DNA of 64,000 bases from Chryseobacterium rhizoplanae (GCF_900182655.1 NZ_FXTC01000002.1:62001-126000); one strand, 5' to 3'; positions 8,034 to 17,213 are shown, numbered from the stretch's first letter. A program made the numbers and translations. Notes: generated by a model from the sequence alone, not told the origin.

Positions 8034-8642
8034 TTATTTAGAGTAAAGTTCCACGATAAGGTTCTCCTTGATGTCCTCCGGAATCTGGATTCTTTCTGGA
8101 GCAGAAATGAAAGTACCTTCTTTCTTCTCATCGTTGAATTGTAACCACTCATAGTTTGACTTAGAAGCCAATGCATTGGTAACAACTTCAAGAGACTTAG
8201 ACTTTTCTCTTACAGTGATTACATCACCAGCTTTTACCAAGTAAGAAGGGATATTAAGAATTTCTCCGTTTACAGTGATGTGTCTGTGAGAAACTAATTG
8301 TCTTGCACCTGATCTAGTTTTAGCAAAACCTAATCTGTACACTACGTTATCCAATCTTGATTCACAAAGTTGTAATAGAACTTCACCTGTTACTCCTTTG
8401 CTTCTGTGTGCTTTTTCAAATAAGTTAGCAAACTGTCTTTCTAAAATACCGTAAGTATATTTAGCTTTTTGTTTTTCAGCTAACTGAACTGCATATTCTG
8501 ATTTTTTAGCACCTCTTCTTTTGTTAGGACCGTGTTGTCCTGGCGGTTGGTTTTTTCTTTTTTCGAAGTTTTTATCATCTCCGTAGATTGCAGCACCAAA
8601 CTTTCTAGCAATCTTAGTTTTAGGTCCAATATATCTTGCCAT
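8034..8642 (-). CDS. rpsD: 30S ribosomal protein S4
   Basis: S4 is a primary 16S rRNA binder that nucleates assembly of the small-subunit body. The 202-aa protein starts [16 protein letters not shown] and has no N-terminal zinc cysteines. The S4 RNA-binding fold is clear at about residues 93-157 ([20 protein letters not shown], then HITVNG). It follows rpsK by 19 nt. In other bacteria S4 represses the alpha operon. No such site was identified here. Confidence 0.99.
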   Translation of the reverse strand: MARYIGPKTKIARKFGAAIYGDDKNFEKRKNQPPGQHGPNKRRGAKKSEYAVQLAEKQKAKYTYGILERQFANLFEKAHRSKGVTGEVLLQLCESRLDNVVYRLGFAKTRSGARQLVSHRHITVNGEILNIPSYLVKAGDVITVREKSKSLEVVTNALASKSNYEWLQFNDEKKEGTFISAPERIQIPEDIKENLIVELYSK

Positions 8643-8661
8643 AATGGGTAAATTCTAAAAA

Positions 8662-9051
8662 TTAAACTCTTCTTCTTTTTGGTGGTCTACATCCATTGTG
8701 CGGCATTGGAGTCACATCAATGATTTCGCTAACTTCAATTCCTGAATTGTGAATAGATCTGATAGCAGATTCTCTACCTGCACCTGGACCTTTCACAAAC
8801 ACCTTTACTCTTCTTAATCCAGCTTCATGAGCTACAGCAGAGCAATTTTCAGCTGCCATTTGAGCAGCAAAAGGAGTGTTCTTTTTAGAACCTCTGAATC
8901 CCATTTTACCGGCAGATGCCCAAGAGATAACCTCTCCACTTTTATTTGTTAAAGAAATGATGATGTTATTGAAAGAAGCTTGAATATGTGCTTCACCAAT
9001 AGCTTCAACTTTTACTTTTCTTTTTTTAACTACTTTACTTTGTTTTGCCAT
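8662..9051 (-). CDS. rpsK: 30S ribosomal protein S11
   Basis: S11 lies on the platform of the small subunit near the E site. The 129-aa protein shows the conserved core [20 protein letters not shown], the segment [17 protein letters not shown], and the highly conserved C-terminus [13 protein letters not shown]. The N-terminal extension [15 protein letters not shown] is lysine-rich. It sits between rpsM (12 nt upstream) and rpsD. Confidence 0.99.
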   Translation of the reverse strand: MAKQSKVVKKRKVKVEAIGEAHIQASFNNIIISLTNKSGEVISWASAGKMGFRGSKKNTPFAAQMAAENCSAVAHEAGLRRVKVFVKGPGAGRESAIRSIHNSGIEVSEIIDVTPMPHNGCRPPKRRRV

Positions 9052-9063
9052 AATTCCTAACGA

Positions 9064-9441
9064 TTATTTACTTGCCTTTTTCTTGTTAGCAACTGTTTTT
9101 CTCTTTCCTTTACGGGTTCTAGAGTTGTTTTTCGTTCTCTGGCCTCTTAAAGGTAATCCTAGTCTGTGACGTATTCCTCGTTGGCATCCTATGTCCATCA
9201 ATCTCTTGATGTTCAATTGCACTTCAGATCTTAATTCTCCTTCTACTTTAACGTTTTCAGAGATATATGTTCTGATTGCAGCCAATTCATCGTCATTCCA
9301 TTCGTTGACTTTCTTGTCTTCGCTGATACCGGCAGCTTTAAGGATTTCAGAAGAAGTACTTCTTCCTACTCCATAGATGTAAGTTAAACCGATAACACCT
9401 CTTTTGTTTTTTGGTAAATCAATACCTGCAATTCTCGCCAT
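9064..9441 (-). CDS. rpsM: 30S ribosomal protein S13
   Basis: S13 sits in the head of the small subunit, contacts P-site tRNA and forms bridges to the large subunit. The 125-aa sequence has the expected start [20 protein letters not shown], the [18 protein letters not shown] motif, and a very basic C-terminal tail ending KKKASK. It lies 9 nt after rpmJ. Confidence 0.99.
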   Translation of the reverse strand: MARIAGIDLPKNKRGVIGLTYIYGVGRSTSSEILKAAGISEDKKVNEWNDDELAAIRTYISENVKVEGELRSEVQLNIKRLMDIGCQRGIRHRLGLPLRGQRTKNNSRTRKGKRKTVANKKKASK

Positions 9442-9450
9442 AATTTAATG

Positions 9451-9567
9451 TTAGCCTTGTCTTTGTTTAAATTTTGGGTTCTTCTTGTTGATTACGAACA
9501 GTACACCTTTTCTGCGTACGATTTTGCAATCAGCGCTTCTTTTTTTAATTGATGCTCTTACTTTCAT
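9451..9567 (-). CDS. rpmJ: 50S ribosomal protein L36, zinc-free form (38 aa)
   Basis: This short gene encodes [20 protein letters not shown] followed by [18 protein letters not shown]. The ends MKVRAS and KQRQG are diagnostic of L36. Of the four zinc ligands of the zinc-binding form, only the cysteine at residue 14 remains; Ser, Asn and Lys replace the others. This is therefore a zinc-independent (C-minus) L36, as I recall being usual in Bacteroidota. It lies between infA and rpsM, and the 60-nt space before it contains a perfect hairpin at 9594-9621. Confidence 0.97.
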   Translation of the reverse strand: MKVRASIKKRSADCKIVRRKGVLFVINKKNPKFKQRQG

Positions 9568-9593
9568 TTTGATAGTATTTATTTTTTACAAAT

Positions 9594-9621
9594 GCCAAAT
9601 GGAAAGTGTATTCCATTTGGC
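9594..9621 (-). promoter_or_regulatory. Perfect hairpin between infA and rpmJ
   Basis: An 11-bp perfect stem (9594-9604 with 9611-9621; GCCAAATGGAA and its complement) with a 6-nt loop. It has no T run on the minus strand, so it is not a standard terminator. It could be an RNA-processing or translational control element. Confidence 0.6.
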
Positions 9622-9627
9622 TAATTG

Positions 9628-9843
9628 TTAATATCTAAATGTGATCCTCCCTTTTGTTAAATCATAGGGAGACATTTCTAGTTTTACCTTATCACCAGGT
9701 AAAAGTTTAATATAGTGCATTCGCATTTTACCGGAAATATGAGCAATAAGGATATGCCCATTTTCAAGTTCTACACGGAACTGAGCGTTCGAAAGTGCTT
9801 CCGTTATAACGCCGTCTTGTTCAATATGTTTTTGTTTTGCCAT
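9628..9843 (-). CDS. infA: Translation initiation factor IF-1
   Basis: IF-1 binds the A site of the small subunit during initiation. At 71 aa with one OB fold it matches the family closely: [20 protein letters not shown], then the RNA-binding strand [20 protein letters not shown] and [12 protein letters not shown] at the end. It follows secY with 3 nt between. No methionine aminopeptidase or adenylate kinase gene sits between secY and infA, unlike the arrangement in several other phyla. Confidence 0.99.
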   Translation of the reverse strand: MAKQKHIEQDGVITEALSNAQFRVELENGHILIAHISGKMRMHYIKLLPGDKVKLEMSPYDLTKGRITFRY

Positions 9844-9846
9844 AAA

Positions 9847-11226
9847 TTAATATCCAGTCGTTCTAGACAGTTTAGACTGCATTAAGCCATCATAATGATG
9901 ATTCAGCAGATATGTATTAATCTGTTGAACAGTATCTAAAATTACACCCACCATAATTAATAGTGACGTTCCCCCGAAAAATAGGGCAAACGCATCTGTC
10001 TGAACAAAGCTTCCATGCACAATTGCCGGAAGGACTGCAAAGATAGATAAAAAAATTGCACCTGGCAAGGTAATTTTTGATAAAATATCATCTAAGTAAT
10101 CTGCTGTCTCTTTCCCTGGTCTTACTTTCGGTACTAAACCTCCATTTCTCTTCAAATCATCAGCCATCTGGTTTACCGGAATTGTAATTGCAGTATAGAA
10201 AAACGAGAAGATAATAATTAATAGCGCAAACAATACATTGTACTGCCAGCTAAAAACATTCTTGAAACCTGCAAGAAAAGTGTTAGACTCATCGAATTTT
10301 GTTAATAATCCTGGTACGAACATCAATGCCTGAGCAAAGATAATCGGCATTACACCAGCAGCATTTACTTTCAATGGAATCCATTGTCTTGCGCCCTGCA
10401 TAAGATTCTTGTTTACACCTCCTCTTGCTTGAGCTCTGCTTACATACTGAATTGGAATTTTTCTAACAGCCACAGATAAAATCACGGCCAAAAGAACAAC
10501 TACCATCCAGAATAATACTTCAATAAGGATCATGATAGATCCCATTCCTCCTTTTCCGTTCTGCACGGCCATTTCCTGTACGAATGCTTCAGGTAATCTT
10601 GAAAGGATCCCAACCATAATAAGGATGGAAATACCATTTCCGATTCCTTTGTCAGTAATCTTTTCACCTAACCACATTGCGAATACTGAACCAGCAACCA
10701 AGATTACAATACTTGGCAACCAGAACATGATAGAATTTGGCTCTACAAAATATGCAGATTGGAACTGAGCATACGGTAAGAATAATTGAGTAATAGAAGT
10801 TAAATAAGAAGGTGCCTGTACCAGACAAACTCCAATTGTTAACCATCTTGTAATTTGGTTCAATGTATTTCTACCTGACTCTCCATCTTTCTGAAGCTTC
10901 TGAAGATAAGGAATAGCCATTCCCATCAACTGAACAATAATAGAAGCAGAAATATAAGGCATGATACCCAACGCCATTACGGAAGCGTGGCTGAAAGCTC
11001 CCCCCGTAAACGACGAAAGCAAGCCAAGGAGACCTGCTCCTTGCTTGTTACCGCCTTGATTTTTATAATGCTCTAAGAGATCTCCCACCTCTGCAAGGTT
11101 AATTGCCGGAAGTGAGATATAAGATGCGAATCTATACACAAGGATAATACCTAACGTAAAGAGAATTTTATCTCTTAACTCCTTTAGGCTCCATATATTT
11201 TTAAGTGTTTGTATAAATTCTTTCAT
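9847..11226 (-). CDS. secY: Protein translocase subunit SecY
   Basis: SecY forms the protein-conducting channel of the Sec translocon in the inner membrane. The 459-aa protein has about ten membrane helices. The N-terminal LRDKILFTLGIILVYRFASY, the plug-region small residues (GLLSSFTGGAFSHASVMALG) and the cytoplasmic loop GGVNKNLMQGARQWIPLKVN are all in place. It lies 9 nt after rplO, the standard spc-operon position. Confidence 0.99.
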   Translation of the reverse strand: MKEFIQTLKNIWSLKELRDKILFTLGIILVYRFASYISLPAINLAEVGDLLEHYKNQGGNKQGAGLLGLLSSFTGGAFSHASVMALGIMPYISASIIVQLMGMAIPYLQKLQKDGESGRNTLNQITRWLTIGVCLVQAPSYLTSITQLFLPYAQFQSAYFVEPNSIMFWLPSIVILVAGSVFAMWLGEKITDKGIGNGISILIMVGILSRLPEAFVQEMAVQNGKGGMGSIMILIEVLFWMVVVLLAVILSVAVRKIPIQYVSRAQARGGVNKNLMQGARQWIPLKVNAAGVMPIIFAQALMFVPGLLTKFDESNTFLAGFKNVFSWQYNVLFALLIIIFSFFYTAITIPVNQMADDLKRNGGLVPKVRPGKETADYLDDILSKITLPGAIFLSIFAVLPAIVHGSFVQTDAFALFFGGTSLLIMVGVILDTVQQINTYLLNHHYDGLMQSKLSRTTGY

Positions 11227-11235
11227 TAGTAAGTA

Positions 11236-11685
11236 TTATAAGGTAATTGCTTTTCCACCTGCCTTAGCAATAAGCTCTTCAGCAGATTTAGTGAATTTGT
11301 CAGCAGAGATTGAAACCGCAGATTTCAATTCTCCTCTACCCATAATTTTCACTAATTCGTTTTTAGAAACTATCCCGTTTGCTACTAAAACTTCTTTCGT
11401 GATATCTCCAGTGATGGATTTGTTCTCGATTAAAGTTTGAATAGTATCAAGGTTAATTCCTCTAAACTCTTTTCTATTTACGTTTTTGAAACCGAATTTA
11501 GGTAATCTTCTTTGTAAAGGCATCTGTCCACCTTCGAAACCGATTTTCTGAGAATAACCAGCTCTAGCTTTCTGACCTTTGTGTCCTTTTGTTGAAGTAC
11601 CTCCTTTTCCACTACCTTGACCTCTACCAATTCTTTTTGAGTTGAAAGTAGATCCTGCAGCAGGTTGTATATTATTTAAATTCAT
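11236..11685 (-). CDS. rplO: 50S ribosomal protein L15
   Basis: L15 is a late-assembling large-subunit protein. The glycine-rich, basic N-terminal extension (RIGRGQGSGKGGTSTKGHKG, then QKARAG) threads into 23S rRNA. The globular C-terminal part begins near residue 75 and ends GGKAITL. Length of 149 aa is normal. It follows rpmD by 21 nt. Confidence 0.99.
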   Translation of the reverse strand: MNLNNIQPAAGSTFNSKRIGRGQGSGKGGTSTKGHKGQKARAGYSQKIGFEGGQMPLQRRLPKFGFKNVNRKEFRGINLDTIQTLIENKSITGDITKEVLVANGIVSKNELVKIMGRGELKSAVSISADKFTKSAEELIAKAGGKAITL

Positions 11686-11706
11686 TTTAATTTCTCTTTT
11701 ATAAAA

Positions 11707-11883
11707 TTATTTTTGAACTTCTAGTAAGTGACCTACAGCAGCTATCATTCCTAAGATAGAAGGAGTAGCTTCGTGTTCTACCACTTGATGAAGTTTTTTT
11801 AATCCTAATGCTTCAAGCGTTCTCTTTTGGGTTTTTGTTCTACCAATAGCGCTTCTTACTTGCTTTACTTTAATTGTTGCCAT
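11707..11883 (-). CDS. rpmD: 50S ribosomal protein L30 (58 aa)
   Basis: The short reading frame begins MATIKVKQVRSAIGRTKTQK and continues RTLEALGLKKLHQVVEHEAT, the L30 signature with its small ferredoxin-like fold. It ends HLLEVQK. Length of 58 aa is normal. It lies between rpsE (11 nt upstream) and rplO, exactly where L30 is expected in the spc operon. Confidence 0.98.
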   Translation of the reverse strand: MATIKVKQVRSAIGRTKTQKRTLEALGLKKLHQVVEHEATPSILGMIAAVGHLLEVQK

Positions 11884-11894
11884 TGTTTTAATTA

Positions 11895-12416
11895 TTAACC
11901 GTTAAACACTTTACTTAGAGAAACTCCTCTCATTCTAGCGATCTCTTCAGGTCTTCTGATATCCAATAACGCTTTGAAAGTAGCTTTCACCACGTTGTGA
12001 GGGTTAGAAGATCCTTTAGATTTTGAAAGGATATCGTGAATACCAGCAGATTCCAATACCGCTCTTACCGCACCACCGGCGATAAGTCCTGTACCGTGAG
12101 AAGCAGGTCTTAAGAAGATATCTGCACCACCGTATCTAGCAGTAGTTTGGTGAGGAATAGTATGGTTCATTACAGGAACTTTCACAAGGTTTTTCTTAGC
12201 GTCTTCAACTGCTTTAGCAATTGCAGAAGCAACCTCTTTAGATTTTCCTAAACCGAAACCGATGATACCTTCTTCATTACCTACTACAACAATAGCAGAA
12301 AATCCGAAAGCTCTACCTCCTTTAGTTACTTTTGTTACTCTGTTAACAGCTACGAGACGATCTTTTAATTCTAATCCTCCCGGTTTTACTCTTTCTATAT
12401 TATCTAGTCCTAACAT
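11895..12416 (-). CDS. rpsE: 30S ribosomal protein S5
   Basis: S5 contributes to decoding fidelity and to the mRNA entry site. The 173-aa protein has the N-terminal double-stranded RNA-binding domain ([20 protein letters not shown]) and the C-terminal domain with [19 protein letters not shown]. It follows rplR by 19 nt. Arg12-type start variants were not needed; the ATG at 12416 gives the usual length for this phylum. Confidence 0.99.
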   Translation of the reverse strand: MLGLDNIERVKPGGLELKDRLVAVNRVTKVTKGGRAFGFSAIVVVGNEEGIIGFGLGKSKEVASAIAKAVEDAKKNLVKVPVMNHTIPHQTTARYGGADIFLRPASHGTGLIAGGAVRAVLESAGIHDILSKSKGSSNPHNVVKATFKALLDIRRPEEIARMRGVSLSKVFNG

Positions 12417-12435
12417 ATTTTCCGAAATTTAATGA

Positions 12436-12789
12436 TTAGAATTTAAGTCCACCTTCTCTCGCACCATCAGCTAGAGCTTTTACTCTACCGTGATATACGA
12501 AACCGTTTCTGTCAAATACAATACTTTCGATTCCTGCAGCGATAGCTTTAGCAGCGATAGCTTTACCAACAGCAGCAGAAACTTCAGTCTTAGTACCTTT
12601 AGCGTCTACACCTTTTTCTCTAGAAGAAGCTGATGCTAAAGTTTTACCATTTTTATCGTCGATTAACTGAGCGTAAATTTCCTTATTACTTTTGTATACA
12701 GATAATCTTGGCAATTCAGAAGATCCAGAGATTTTCCCTCTTACTCTTCTTTTGATTCTTATTCTTTTTTCTAATTTACTTAATGCCAT
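12436..12789 (-). CDS. rplR: 50S ribosomal protein L18
   Basis: L18 binds 5S rRNA with L5 and L25 in the central protuberance. The 117-aa protein has a basic start ([18 protein letters not shown]), the core [19 protein letters not shown], and the conserved end [19 protein letters not shown]. It follows rplF by 15 nt. Confidence 0.99.
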   Translation of the reverse strand: MALSKLEKRIRIKRRVRGKISGSSELPRLSVYKSNKEIYAQLIDDKNGKTLASASSREKGVDAKGTKTEVSAAVGKAIAAKAIAAGIESIVFDRNGFVYHGRVKALADGAREGGLKF

Positions 12790-12804
12790 AATACTTATAA
12801 TTTA

Positions 12805-13350
12805 TTAAGCAGATTTACCAGCTTTACGTCTAACAATTTCTCCTACGAATCTTACACCTTTTCCTTTGTATGGCTCAGGCTTTCTGAAAGAACGGATCTT
12901 TGCAGCTACCATTCCTAGAAGTTGGTTGTCGTGAGACGTTAAAGTAATAATTGGGTTTTTACCTTTTTCAGTCAATGTATCAACTTTTACTTCACCTGGA
13001 AGTTCTAATACGATACCGTGAGAGAATCCTAAAGCTAACTCAAGTTTTTGACCTGCGTGTGAAGCTCTGTATCCTACCCCTACTAGTTCTAGTTTCTTTT
13101 CGAAACCTGTATTTACACCAACAATCATGTTGTTGATTAACGCTCTGTATAAACCGTGAAGCGCTTTGTGTTGTTTAGAATCAGATGGTCTGTTTACATT
13201 CAGTTCACCATCTTTTTGTTCTATAGTAATTCCTGCCGTAAGCTCTTGAGAAAGTTCTCCTTTCGCTCCTTTTACAGTTACTACACCGTTGTTTTCAGTG
13301 ATTGTAACTCCAGCTGGAATTGTTATAATTGCTTTACCAATTCTTGACAT
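12805..13350 (-). CDS. rplF: 50S ribosomal protein L6
   Basis: L6 lies near the factor-binding site of the large subunit. The 181-aa protein has two repeated L6 domains. The signature near the C-terminus, KIRSFRKPEPYKGKGVRFVG, is followed by EIVRRKAGKSA. It starts MSRIGKAIITIPAGVTI, and follows rpsH by 17 nt. Confidence 0.99.
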   Translation of the reverse strand: MSRIGKAIITIPAGVTITENNGVVTVKGAKGELSQELTAGITIEQKDGELNVNRPSDSKQHKALHGLYRALINNMIVGVNTGFEKKLELVGVGYRASHAGQKLELALGFSHGIVLELPGEVKVDTLTEKGKNPIITLTSHDNQLLGMVAAKIRSFRKPEPYKGKGVRFVGEIVRRKAGKSA

Positions 13351-13367
13351 TTTCCTCTGATTAAAAA

Positions 13368-13766
13368 TTAATAAACATAGCAGATTACTTCACCGCCTAC
13401 TTTCTCTTCTCTAGCTTTCTTGTCAGTCATTACTCCTTTAGAAGTAGAGATGATAGAAATACCCAAACCGTTTAGTACTCTTGGAAGTTCAGTAGAACCT
13501 TTGTACTGTCTCAAACCTGGTCTAGAAGCTCTTTGAATAGACTTAATAGCAGGTTTGTTAGTTTGCTTATCGTACTTTAAAGCGATTTTGATCACTCCTT
13601 GAACAGCGTTATCTTCAAACTTGAAGTTTAAGATATACCCTTGATCAAATAGGATCTTAGTAATCTCCTTTTTGATTTTCGATGCAGGAATTTCCACCAC
13701 TTTGTGGCCTGCGCTTTGTGCGTTCCTTACTCTTGTTAGGAAATCTGAAATTGGATCTGTTACCAT
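13368..13766 (-). CDS. rpsH: 30S ribosomal protein S8
   Basis: S8 is a primary 16S rRNA binder and in E. coli represses the spc operon. The 132-aa protein has the start MVTDPISDFLTRVRNAQSAG and the C-terminal motif GLGISIISTSKGVMTDKKAR, then GGEVICYVY. Unlike the other spc genes it is separated from the preceding gene, rpsN, by 146 nt, and that space holds the strong hairpin at 13824-13861. Confidence 0.99.
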   Translation of the reverse strand: MVTDPISDFLTRVRNAQSAGHKVVEIPASKIKKEITKILFDQGYILNFKFEDNAVQGVIKIALKYDKQTNKPAIKSIQRASRPGLRQYKGSTELPRVLNGLGISIISTSKGVMTDKKAREEKVGGEVICYVY

Positions 13767-13823
13767 TTTTCTTTTATAAATTATTGGTTAAAGAACAATC
13801 AGTATTGAAAAGACTTGAAGAGA

Positions 13824-13861
13824 AAAATATCAGACTTCAGAAAACTTCAGTCTGATATTTT
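13824..13861 (-). terminator. Hairpin resembling a terminator or attenuator between rpsN and rpsH
   Basis: A perfect 13-bp stem (13824-13836 with 13849-13861) with a 12-nt loop. On the minus strand the stem ends in TTTTT followed by CT, so it resembles an intrinsic terminator inside the operon. Partial termination here would separate rplC-rpsN from rpsH-rplQ. Confidence 0.6.
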
Positions 13862-13912
13862 ATTCTTTAGTATCTTGACAACTTAATTGTCCCGATTTTT
13901 AATTAGTAATTA

Positions 13913-14182
13913 TTACCAACTAGCTTTTCTTACCCCTGGGATAAGACCGTTGTTTGCCATTTCTCTGAAAGTTACTCTGGAAATACCGAACGTTCTCATG
14001 TATCCTCTTGGTCTACCTGTTAGTTTACATCTGTTGTGTAATCTTACAGGAGAAGCATTTTTAGGCAATTTTTGAAGTCCTTCGTAATCACCAGCTTCTT
14101 TAAGAGCTTGTCTTTTAGCAGCGTATTTAGCAACTAGTGCTTCTCTTTTGCGCTCACGCGCTTTCATTGATTCTTTAGCCAT
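13913..14182 (-). CDS. rpsN: 30S ribosomal protein S14, zinc-free long form
   Basis: S14 sits in the head of the small subunit. At 89 aa it is the long C-minus form without a CxxC zinc ribbon: the only cysteine is in [18 protein letters not shown]. The N-terminal third is helical and basic. It ends [11 protein letters not shown]. It follows rplE by 3 nt and is the last gene before the 146-nt gap. Confidence 0.98.
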   Translation of the reverse strand: MAKESMKARERKREALVAKYAAKRQALKEAGDYEGLQKLPKNASPVRLHNRCKLTGRPRGYMRTFGISRVTFREMANNGLIPGVRKASW

Positions 14183-14185
14183 TTC

Positions 14186-14737
14186 TTAGTTCTTTTTAAA
14201 TGGTAAACCGAAGTGAGTTAATAATGCTTTAGCTTCTTTATCTGTTTTCGCAGTAGTTACGAAAGTGATGTCCATCCCTTGGATTTTTTTCACTTTGTCA
14301 ATTACGATCTCAGGGAAGATAATTTGCTCAGTAATACCTAAGTTGTAGTTACCTCTACCATCGAAACCATCTGCTTTGATACCAGAGAAATCTCTGATAC
14401 GTGGTAAAGCAGAAGAAGTAAGTCTGTCTAAGAACTCATACATTCTCTGAGCTCTCAATGTTACTTTTGCTCCTACAGGCATTCCTTTTCTTAGTTTGAA
14501 TGCAGCTTCATCTTTCTTAGAGATTGTACCTACTGCTTTCTGACCTGTAATGTTTGTAAGTTCTTCTACAGCATAATCGATAATTTTCTTATCTGCAGTA
14601 GCGTCTCCTAAACCTTGTGATACAACAATTTTCTCTAATCTAGGTACTTGCATGATTGACTTGTACCCAAATTCTTCCATCATTGCAGGAACAATTTGCT
14701 CTTTGTATATTTTTTTGGGTCTTGCTATAAATTCCAT
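14186..14737 (-). CDS. rplE: 50S ribosomal protein L5
   Basis: L5 binds 5S rRNA and contacts P-site tRNA through the central protuberance. The 183-aa protein has the conserved segment [15 protein letters not shown], the motif [20 protein letters not shown], and [20 protein letters not shown]. It follows rplX by 11 nt. Confidence 0.99.
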   Translation of the reverse strand: MEFIARPKKIYKEQIVPAMMEEFGYKSIMQVPRLEKIVVSQGLGDATADKKIIDYAVEELTNITGQKAVGTISKKDEAAFKLRKGMPVGAKVTLRAQRMYEFLDRLTSSALPRIRDFSGIKADGFDGRGNYNLGITEQIIFPEIVIDKVKKIQGMDITFVTTAKTDKEAKALLTHFGLPFKKN

Positions 14738-14748
14738 GTTAATTCAAA

Positions 14749-15075
14749 TTATAAAGTTTCACCCGTTTTTTTGTTAACTCTCACTTTCTTATCTCCTTCG
14801 ATTTTGTAACCGATTTTGATAGCTTTTCCGTCTTTACCAACTAAAGCTACGTTTGAGATATGAATAGAAGCTTCCTTTTCAGTAATTCCTCCTTGCGGAT
14901 TTGAAGCTGAAGGCTTAACGTGTTTTTTAACGATGTTAAGTCCTGCAACGATTACTCTAGGGTCTTTTCCTTCTTTCTTGATCACTTCAATAACTTCACC
15001 AGTCTTACCTTTGATATCTTTCTTACCAGTAGTAATGATTACGTTATCTCCTCTTTTTATTTTTAACTTTGACAT
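14749..15075 (-). CDS. rplX: 50S ribosomal protein L24
   Basis: L24 is an early assembly protein near the exit tunnel. The 108-aa protein opens with a KOW motif (KIKRGDNVIITTGKKDIKGK, then TGEVIEV), followed by GLNIVKKHVKPSASNPQGGI, which is diagnostic. It follows rplN by 21 nt. Confidence 0.99.
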   Translation of the reverse strand: MSKLKIKRGDNVIITTGKKDIKGKTGEVIEVIKKEGKDPRVIVAGLNIVKKHVKPSASNPQGGITEKEASIHISNVALVGKDGKAIKIGYKIEGDKKVRVNKKTGETL

Positions 15076-15096
15076 TTCTTTTAAAAATTTTAAAAA

Positions 15097-15465
15097 TTAA
15101 AGTACTTCAGGAGCTAATGAAATGATTTTCATATATTCTTTGTCTCTCAACTCACGAGCAACAGGTCCGAAAACACGTGTTCCTCTCATTTCTCCCGCTG
15201 CGTTTAGTAATACACAAGCATTGTCGTCGAATTTGATGTATGAACCATCTTTTCTTCTTACTGCTTTTTTAGTTCTTACTACTACAGCTTTAGATACCTG
15301 ACCTTTTTTAGCGTTTCCTGATGGTGTAGAATCCTTGATAGTAACAACGATTTTATCACCAACTGAAGCATATCTTCTTCTGGTTCCTCCCAGAACTCTA
15401 ATAACTAGTACTTCTTTAGCACCTGTGTTATCAGCAACTTTTAATCTTGATTCTGTTTGTAACAT
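15097..15465 (-). CDS. rplN: 50S ribosomal protein L14
   Basis: L14 forms intersubunit bridges with 16S rRNA. The 122-aa beta-barrel protein starts [20 protein letters not shown] and contains the signature [19 protein letters not shown]. The central basic stretch [20 protein letters not shown] and the end ISLAPEVL match the family. It follows rpsQ by 2 nt. Confidence 0.99.
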   Translation of the reverse strand: MLQTESRLKVADNTGAKEVLVIRVLGGTRRRYASVGDKIVVTIKDSTPSGNAKKGQVSKAVVVRTKKAVRRKDGSYIKFDDNACVLLNAAGEMRGTRVFGPVARELRDKEYMKIISLAPEVL

Positions 15466-15467
15466 TA

Positions 15468-15722
15468 TTACTTAGCTTTTTCAATGATTCTTACTAATCT
15501 CCATCTCTTGCTCTTGCTCAAAGGTCTAGTTTCTTGGATCAAAACTGTATCACCTTCTGTGCATTCGTTGTTCTCGTCGTGTGCAGTATATTTTTTCGTT
15601 TTCAAAACGAATTTACCGTACATCGGGTGCTTTACTCTTGTAGTTTCACTAACAACAATAGTTTTTTCCATTTTATTGCTGGAAACCACTCCGATTCTTT
15701 CTTTTCTTAAATTTCTATCCAT
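15468..15722 (-). CDS. rpsQ: 30S ribosomal protein S17
   Basis: S17 is a primary 16S rRNA binder with an OB fold. The 84-aa sequence starts [20 protein letters not shown] and has the family motifs [19 protein letters not shown] and [20 protein letters not shown]. It follows rpmC by 12 nt. Confidence 0.99.
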   Translation of the reverse strand: MDRNLRKERIGVVSSNKMEKTIVVSETTRVKHPMYGKFVLKTKKYTAHDENNECTEGDTVLIQETRPLSKSKRWRLVRIIEKAK

Positions 15723-15734
15723 TGTAAAATGAAA

Positions 15735-15920
15735 TTATTGTTTGTTAGTTAACTCAGTGTTTAGTCTTGCGATTGTTTTTCTCAAATCTCTGATTTGAAT
15801 CGGGTTTTCAATTGGACTGATTGCATGAGCTAATTTCAATTTAGAATATTGAGCTTTTGCTTCAGTTAATTGAGCTTGAATATCACCCGCGCTTAAATTT
15901 TTAATATCAGCATTTTTCAT
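15735..15920 (-). CDS. rpmC: 50S ribosomal protein L29 (61 aa)
   Basis: L29 surrounds the peptide exit tunnel with L23. The two-helix hairpin is visible: KNADIKNLSAGDIQAQL, then the conserved QIRDLRKTIARLNTELTNK at the C-terminus. I choose the ATG at 15920 (MKNADIKN) because family members start in this way; an in-frame ATG at 15929 would add three residues. It lies 12 nt after rplP. Confidence 0.97.
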   Translation of the reverse strand: MKNADIKNLSAGDIQAQLTEAKAQYSKLKLAHAISPIENPIQIRDLRKTIARLNTELTNKQ

Positions 15921-15932
15921 TGTATTCAAAGA

Positions 15933-16358
15933 TTATAGAGGTTTAACAAAATCGTTAGCAACGATGAATTTAGTAACTACTGGTAATTTTTGTGCAGCAA
16001 GTCTTAAAGCTTCCTTAGCGATATCGTAAGGTACACCTCCGATTTCGAACATAATTTTACCTGGTTTTACTACAGCTACCCAATATTCAACAGCACCCTT
16101 ACCTTTACCCATACGTACTTCCGCTGGTTTCTTAGTAATTGGCTTGTCTGGGAAGATTTTGATCCATAGTTGACCTTCTCTCTTCATATATCTTGTCGCA
16201 GCGATACGAGCTGCTTCAATCTGTCTTGCAGTGATCCAAGCTCCTTCCGTTGCTTTGATCCCAAAAGTTCCGTAAGCAAGTTGACTACCTCTTTGGGCAT
16301 TCCCCTTCATCTTCATCTTGTGAACTCTACGGAATTTGGTTCTTTTTGGTTGTAACAT
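15933..16358 (-). CDS. rplP: 50S ribosomal protein L16
   Basis: L16 organises the A-site region of the large subunit. The 141-aa protein has [19 protein letters not shown] at the start, the motif [20 protein letters not shown], and [20 protein letters not shown]. The space of 98 nt before it, after rpsC, is unusually long for this operon and holds a 7-nt tandem repeat (16368-16403). Confidence 0.99.
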   Translation of the reverse strand: MLQPKRTKFRRVHKMKMKGNAQRGSQLAYGTFGIKATEGAWITARQIEAARIAATRYMKREGQLWIKIFPDKPITKKPAEVRMGKGKGAVEYWVAVVKPGKIMFEIGGVPYDIAKEALRLAAQKLPVVTKFIVANDFVKPL

Positions 16359-16367
16359 AATTTCTAA

Positions 16368-16403
16368 ATTTTAGATTTTAGATTTTAGATTTTAGATTTT
16401 TTT
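16368..16403. repeat. Four-copy ATTTTAG tandem repeat between rpsC and rplP
   Basis: Four exact ATTTTAG units at 16368-16374, 16375-16381, 16382-16388 and 16389-16395, then a partial unit running into a T tract. Related AT-rich sequence (TCTAAAATTTTA) lies near 16446-16459 at the end of rpsC. Confidence 0.9.
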
Positions 16404-16456
16404 TAATTTTAAAAAAGTAACGGTAATTTAAAATTCAAAATTTCTAATCTAAAATT

Positions 16457-17206
16457 TTAATTATTATTGTTATTGTTGTTGTTTTTTCTAGGTCTTCTGT
16501 TGTCTCTGTCTCCTCCTCTGTTTCCTCTGTCTGACTGACCTCCTTTTTTCTGTTGTCCCACTAGTGGAGAAAGTTCTCTTTTACCGTAAACTTCACCTTT
16601 CATGATCCAAACTTTTACTCCTAGTCTACCGTAAGTAGTGTGAGCTTCTGCCCAGTGGTAATCAATATCAGCTCTGAAAGTTGACAATGGAATTCTTCCT
16701 TCTTTGAAAGATTCTGATCTTGCCATTTCAGCTCCGTTCAATCTACCAGAGATTTGAACTTTGATACCTTCAGCACCCATTCTCATAGTACTTGCCATTG
16801 CCATTTTAACAGCTCTTCTGTAAGAAATTCTGTTTTCAATTTGCTTAGAAATACTATCAGCAACTAATACAGCGTCTAATTCAGGTCTTTTGATTTCGAA
16901 GATGTTGATTTGAATATCCTTACCTGTAAGTTTCTTCAATTCTTCTTTCAATTTATCAACTTCCTGACCTCCTTTACCGATGATAAGTCCCGGTCTAGCA
17001 GTAGTGATTGTAACTGTTACTAATTTAAGTGTTCTTTCGATATAAATTTTTGAAATACCACCTTTAGATAATCTAGCCTCAAGGTATCTTCTGATTTTGT
17101 AGTCTTCAGCGATTCTGTCTCCATAATCGTTTCCACCAAACCAGTTAGAATCCCATCCTCTGATGATACCTAATCTATTACCAATTGGATTTGTCTTCTG
17201 TCCCAT
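16457..17206 (-). CDS. rpsC: 30S ribosomal protein S3 with an asparagine-rich tail
   Basis: S3 forms part of the mRNA entry channel. The 249-aa protein has the KH domain ([20 protein letters not shown], near 69) and the C-terminal domain with [14 protein letters not shown] near 203. Beyond residue 215 it carries a basic, glycine-rich tail ([18 protein letters not shown]) that ends in eight consecutive asparagines. The core is of normal length. The tail is low complexity and probably disordered. It follows rplV by 7 nt. Confidence 0.99.
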   Translation of the reverse strand: MGQKTNPIGNRLGIIRGWDSNWFGGNDYGDRIAEDYKIRRYLEARLSKGGISKIYIERTLKLVTVTITTARPGLIIGKGGQEVDKLKEELKKLTGKDIQINIFEIKRPELDAVLVADSISKQIENRISYRRAVKMAMASTMRMGAEGIKVQISGRLNGAEMARSESFKEGRIPLSTFRADIDYHWAEAHTTYGRLGVKVWIMKGEVYGKRELSPLVGQQKKGGQSDRGNRGGDRDNRRPRKNNNNNNNN

Positions 17207-17213
17207 ACCTTGA

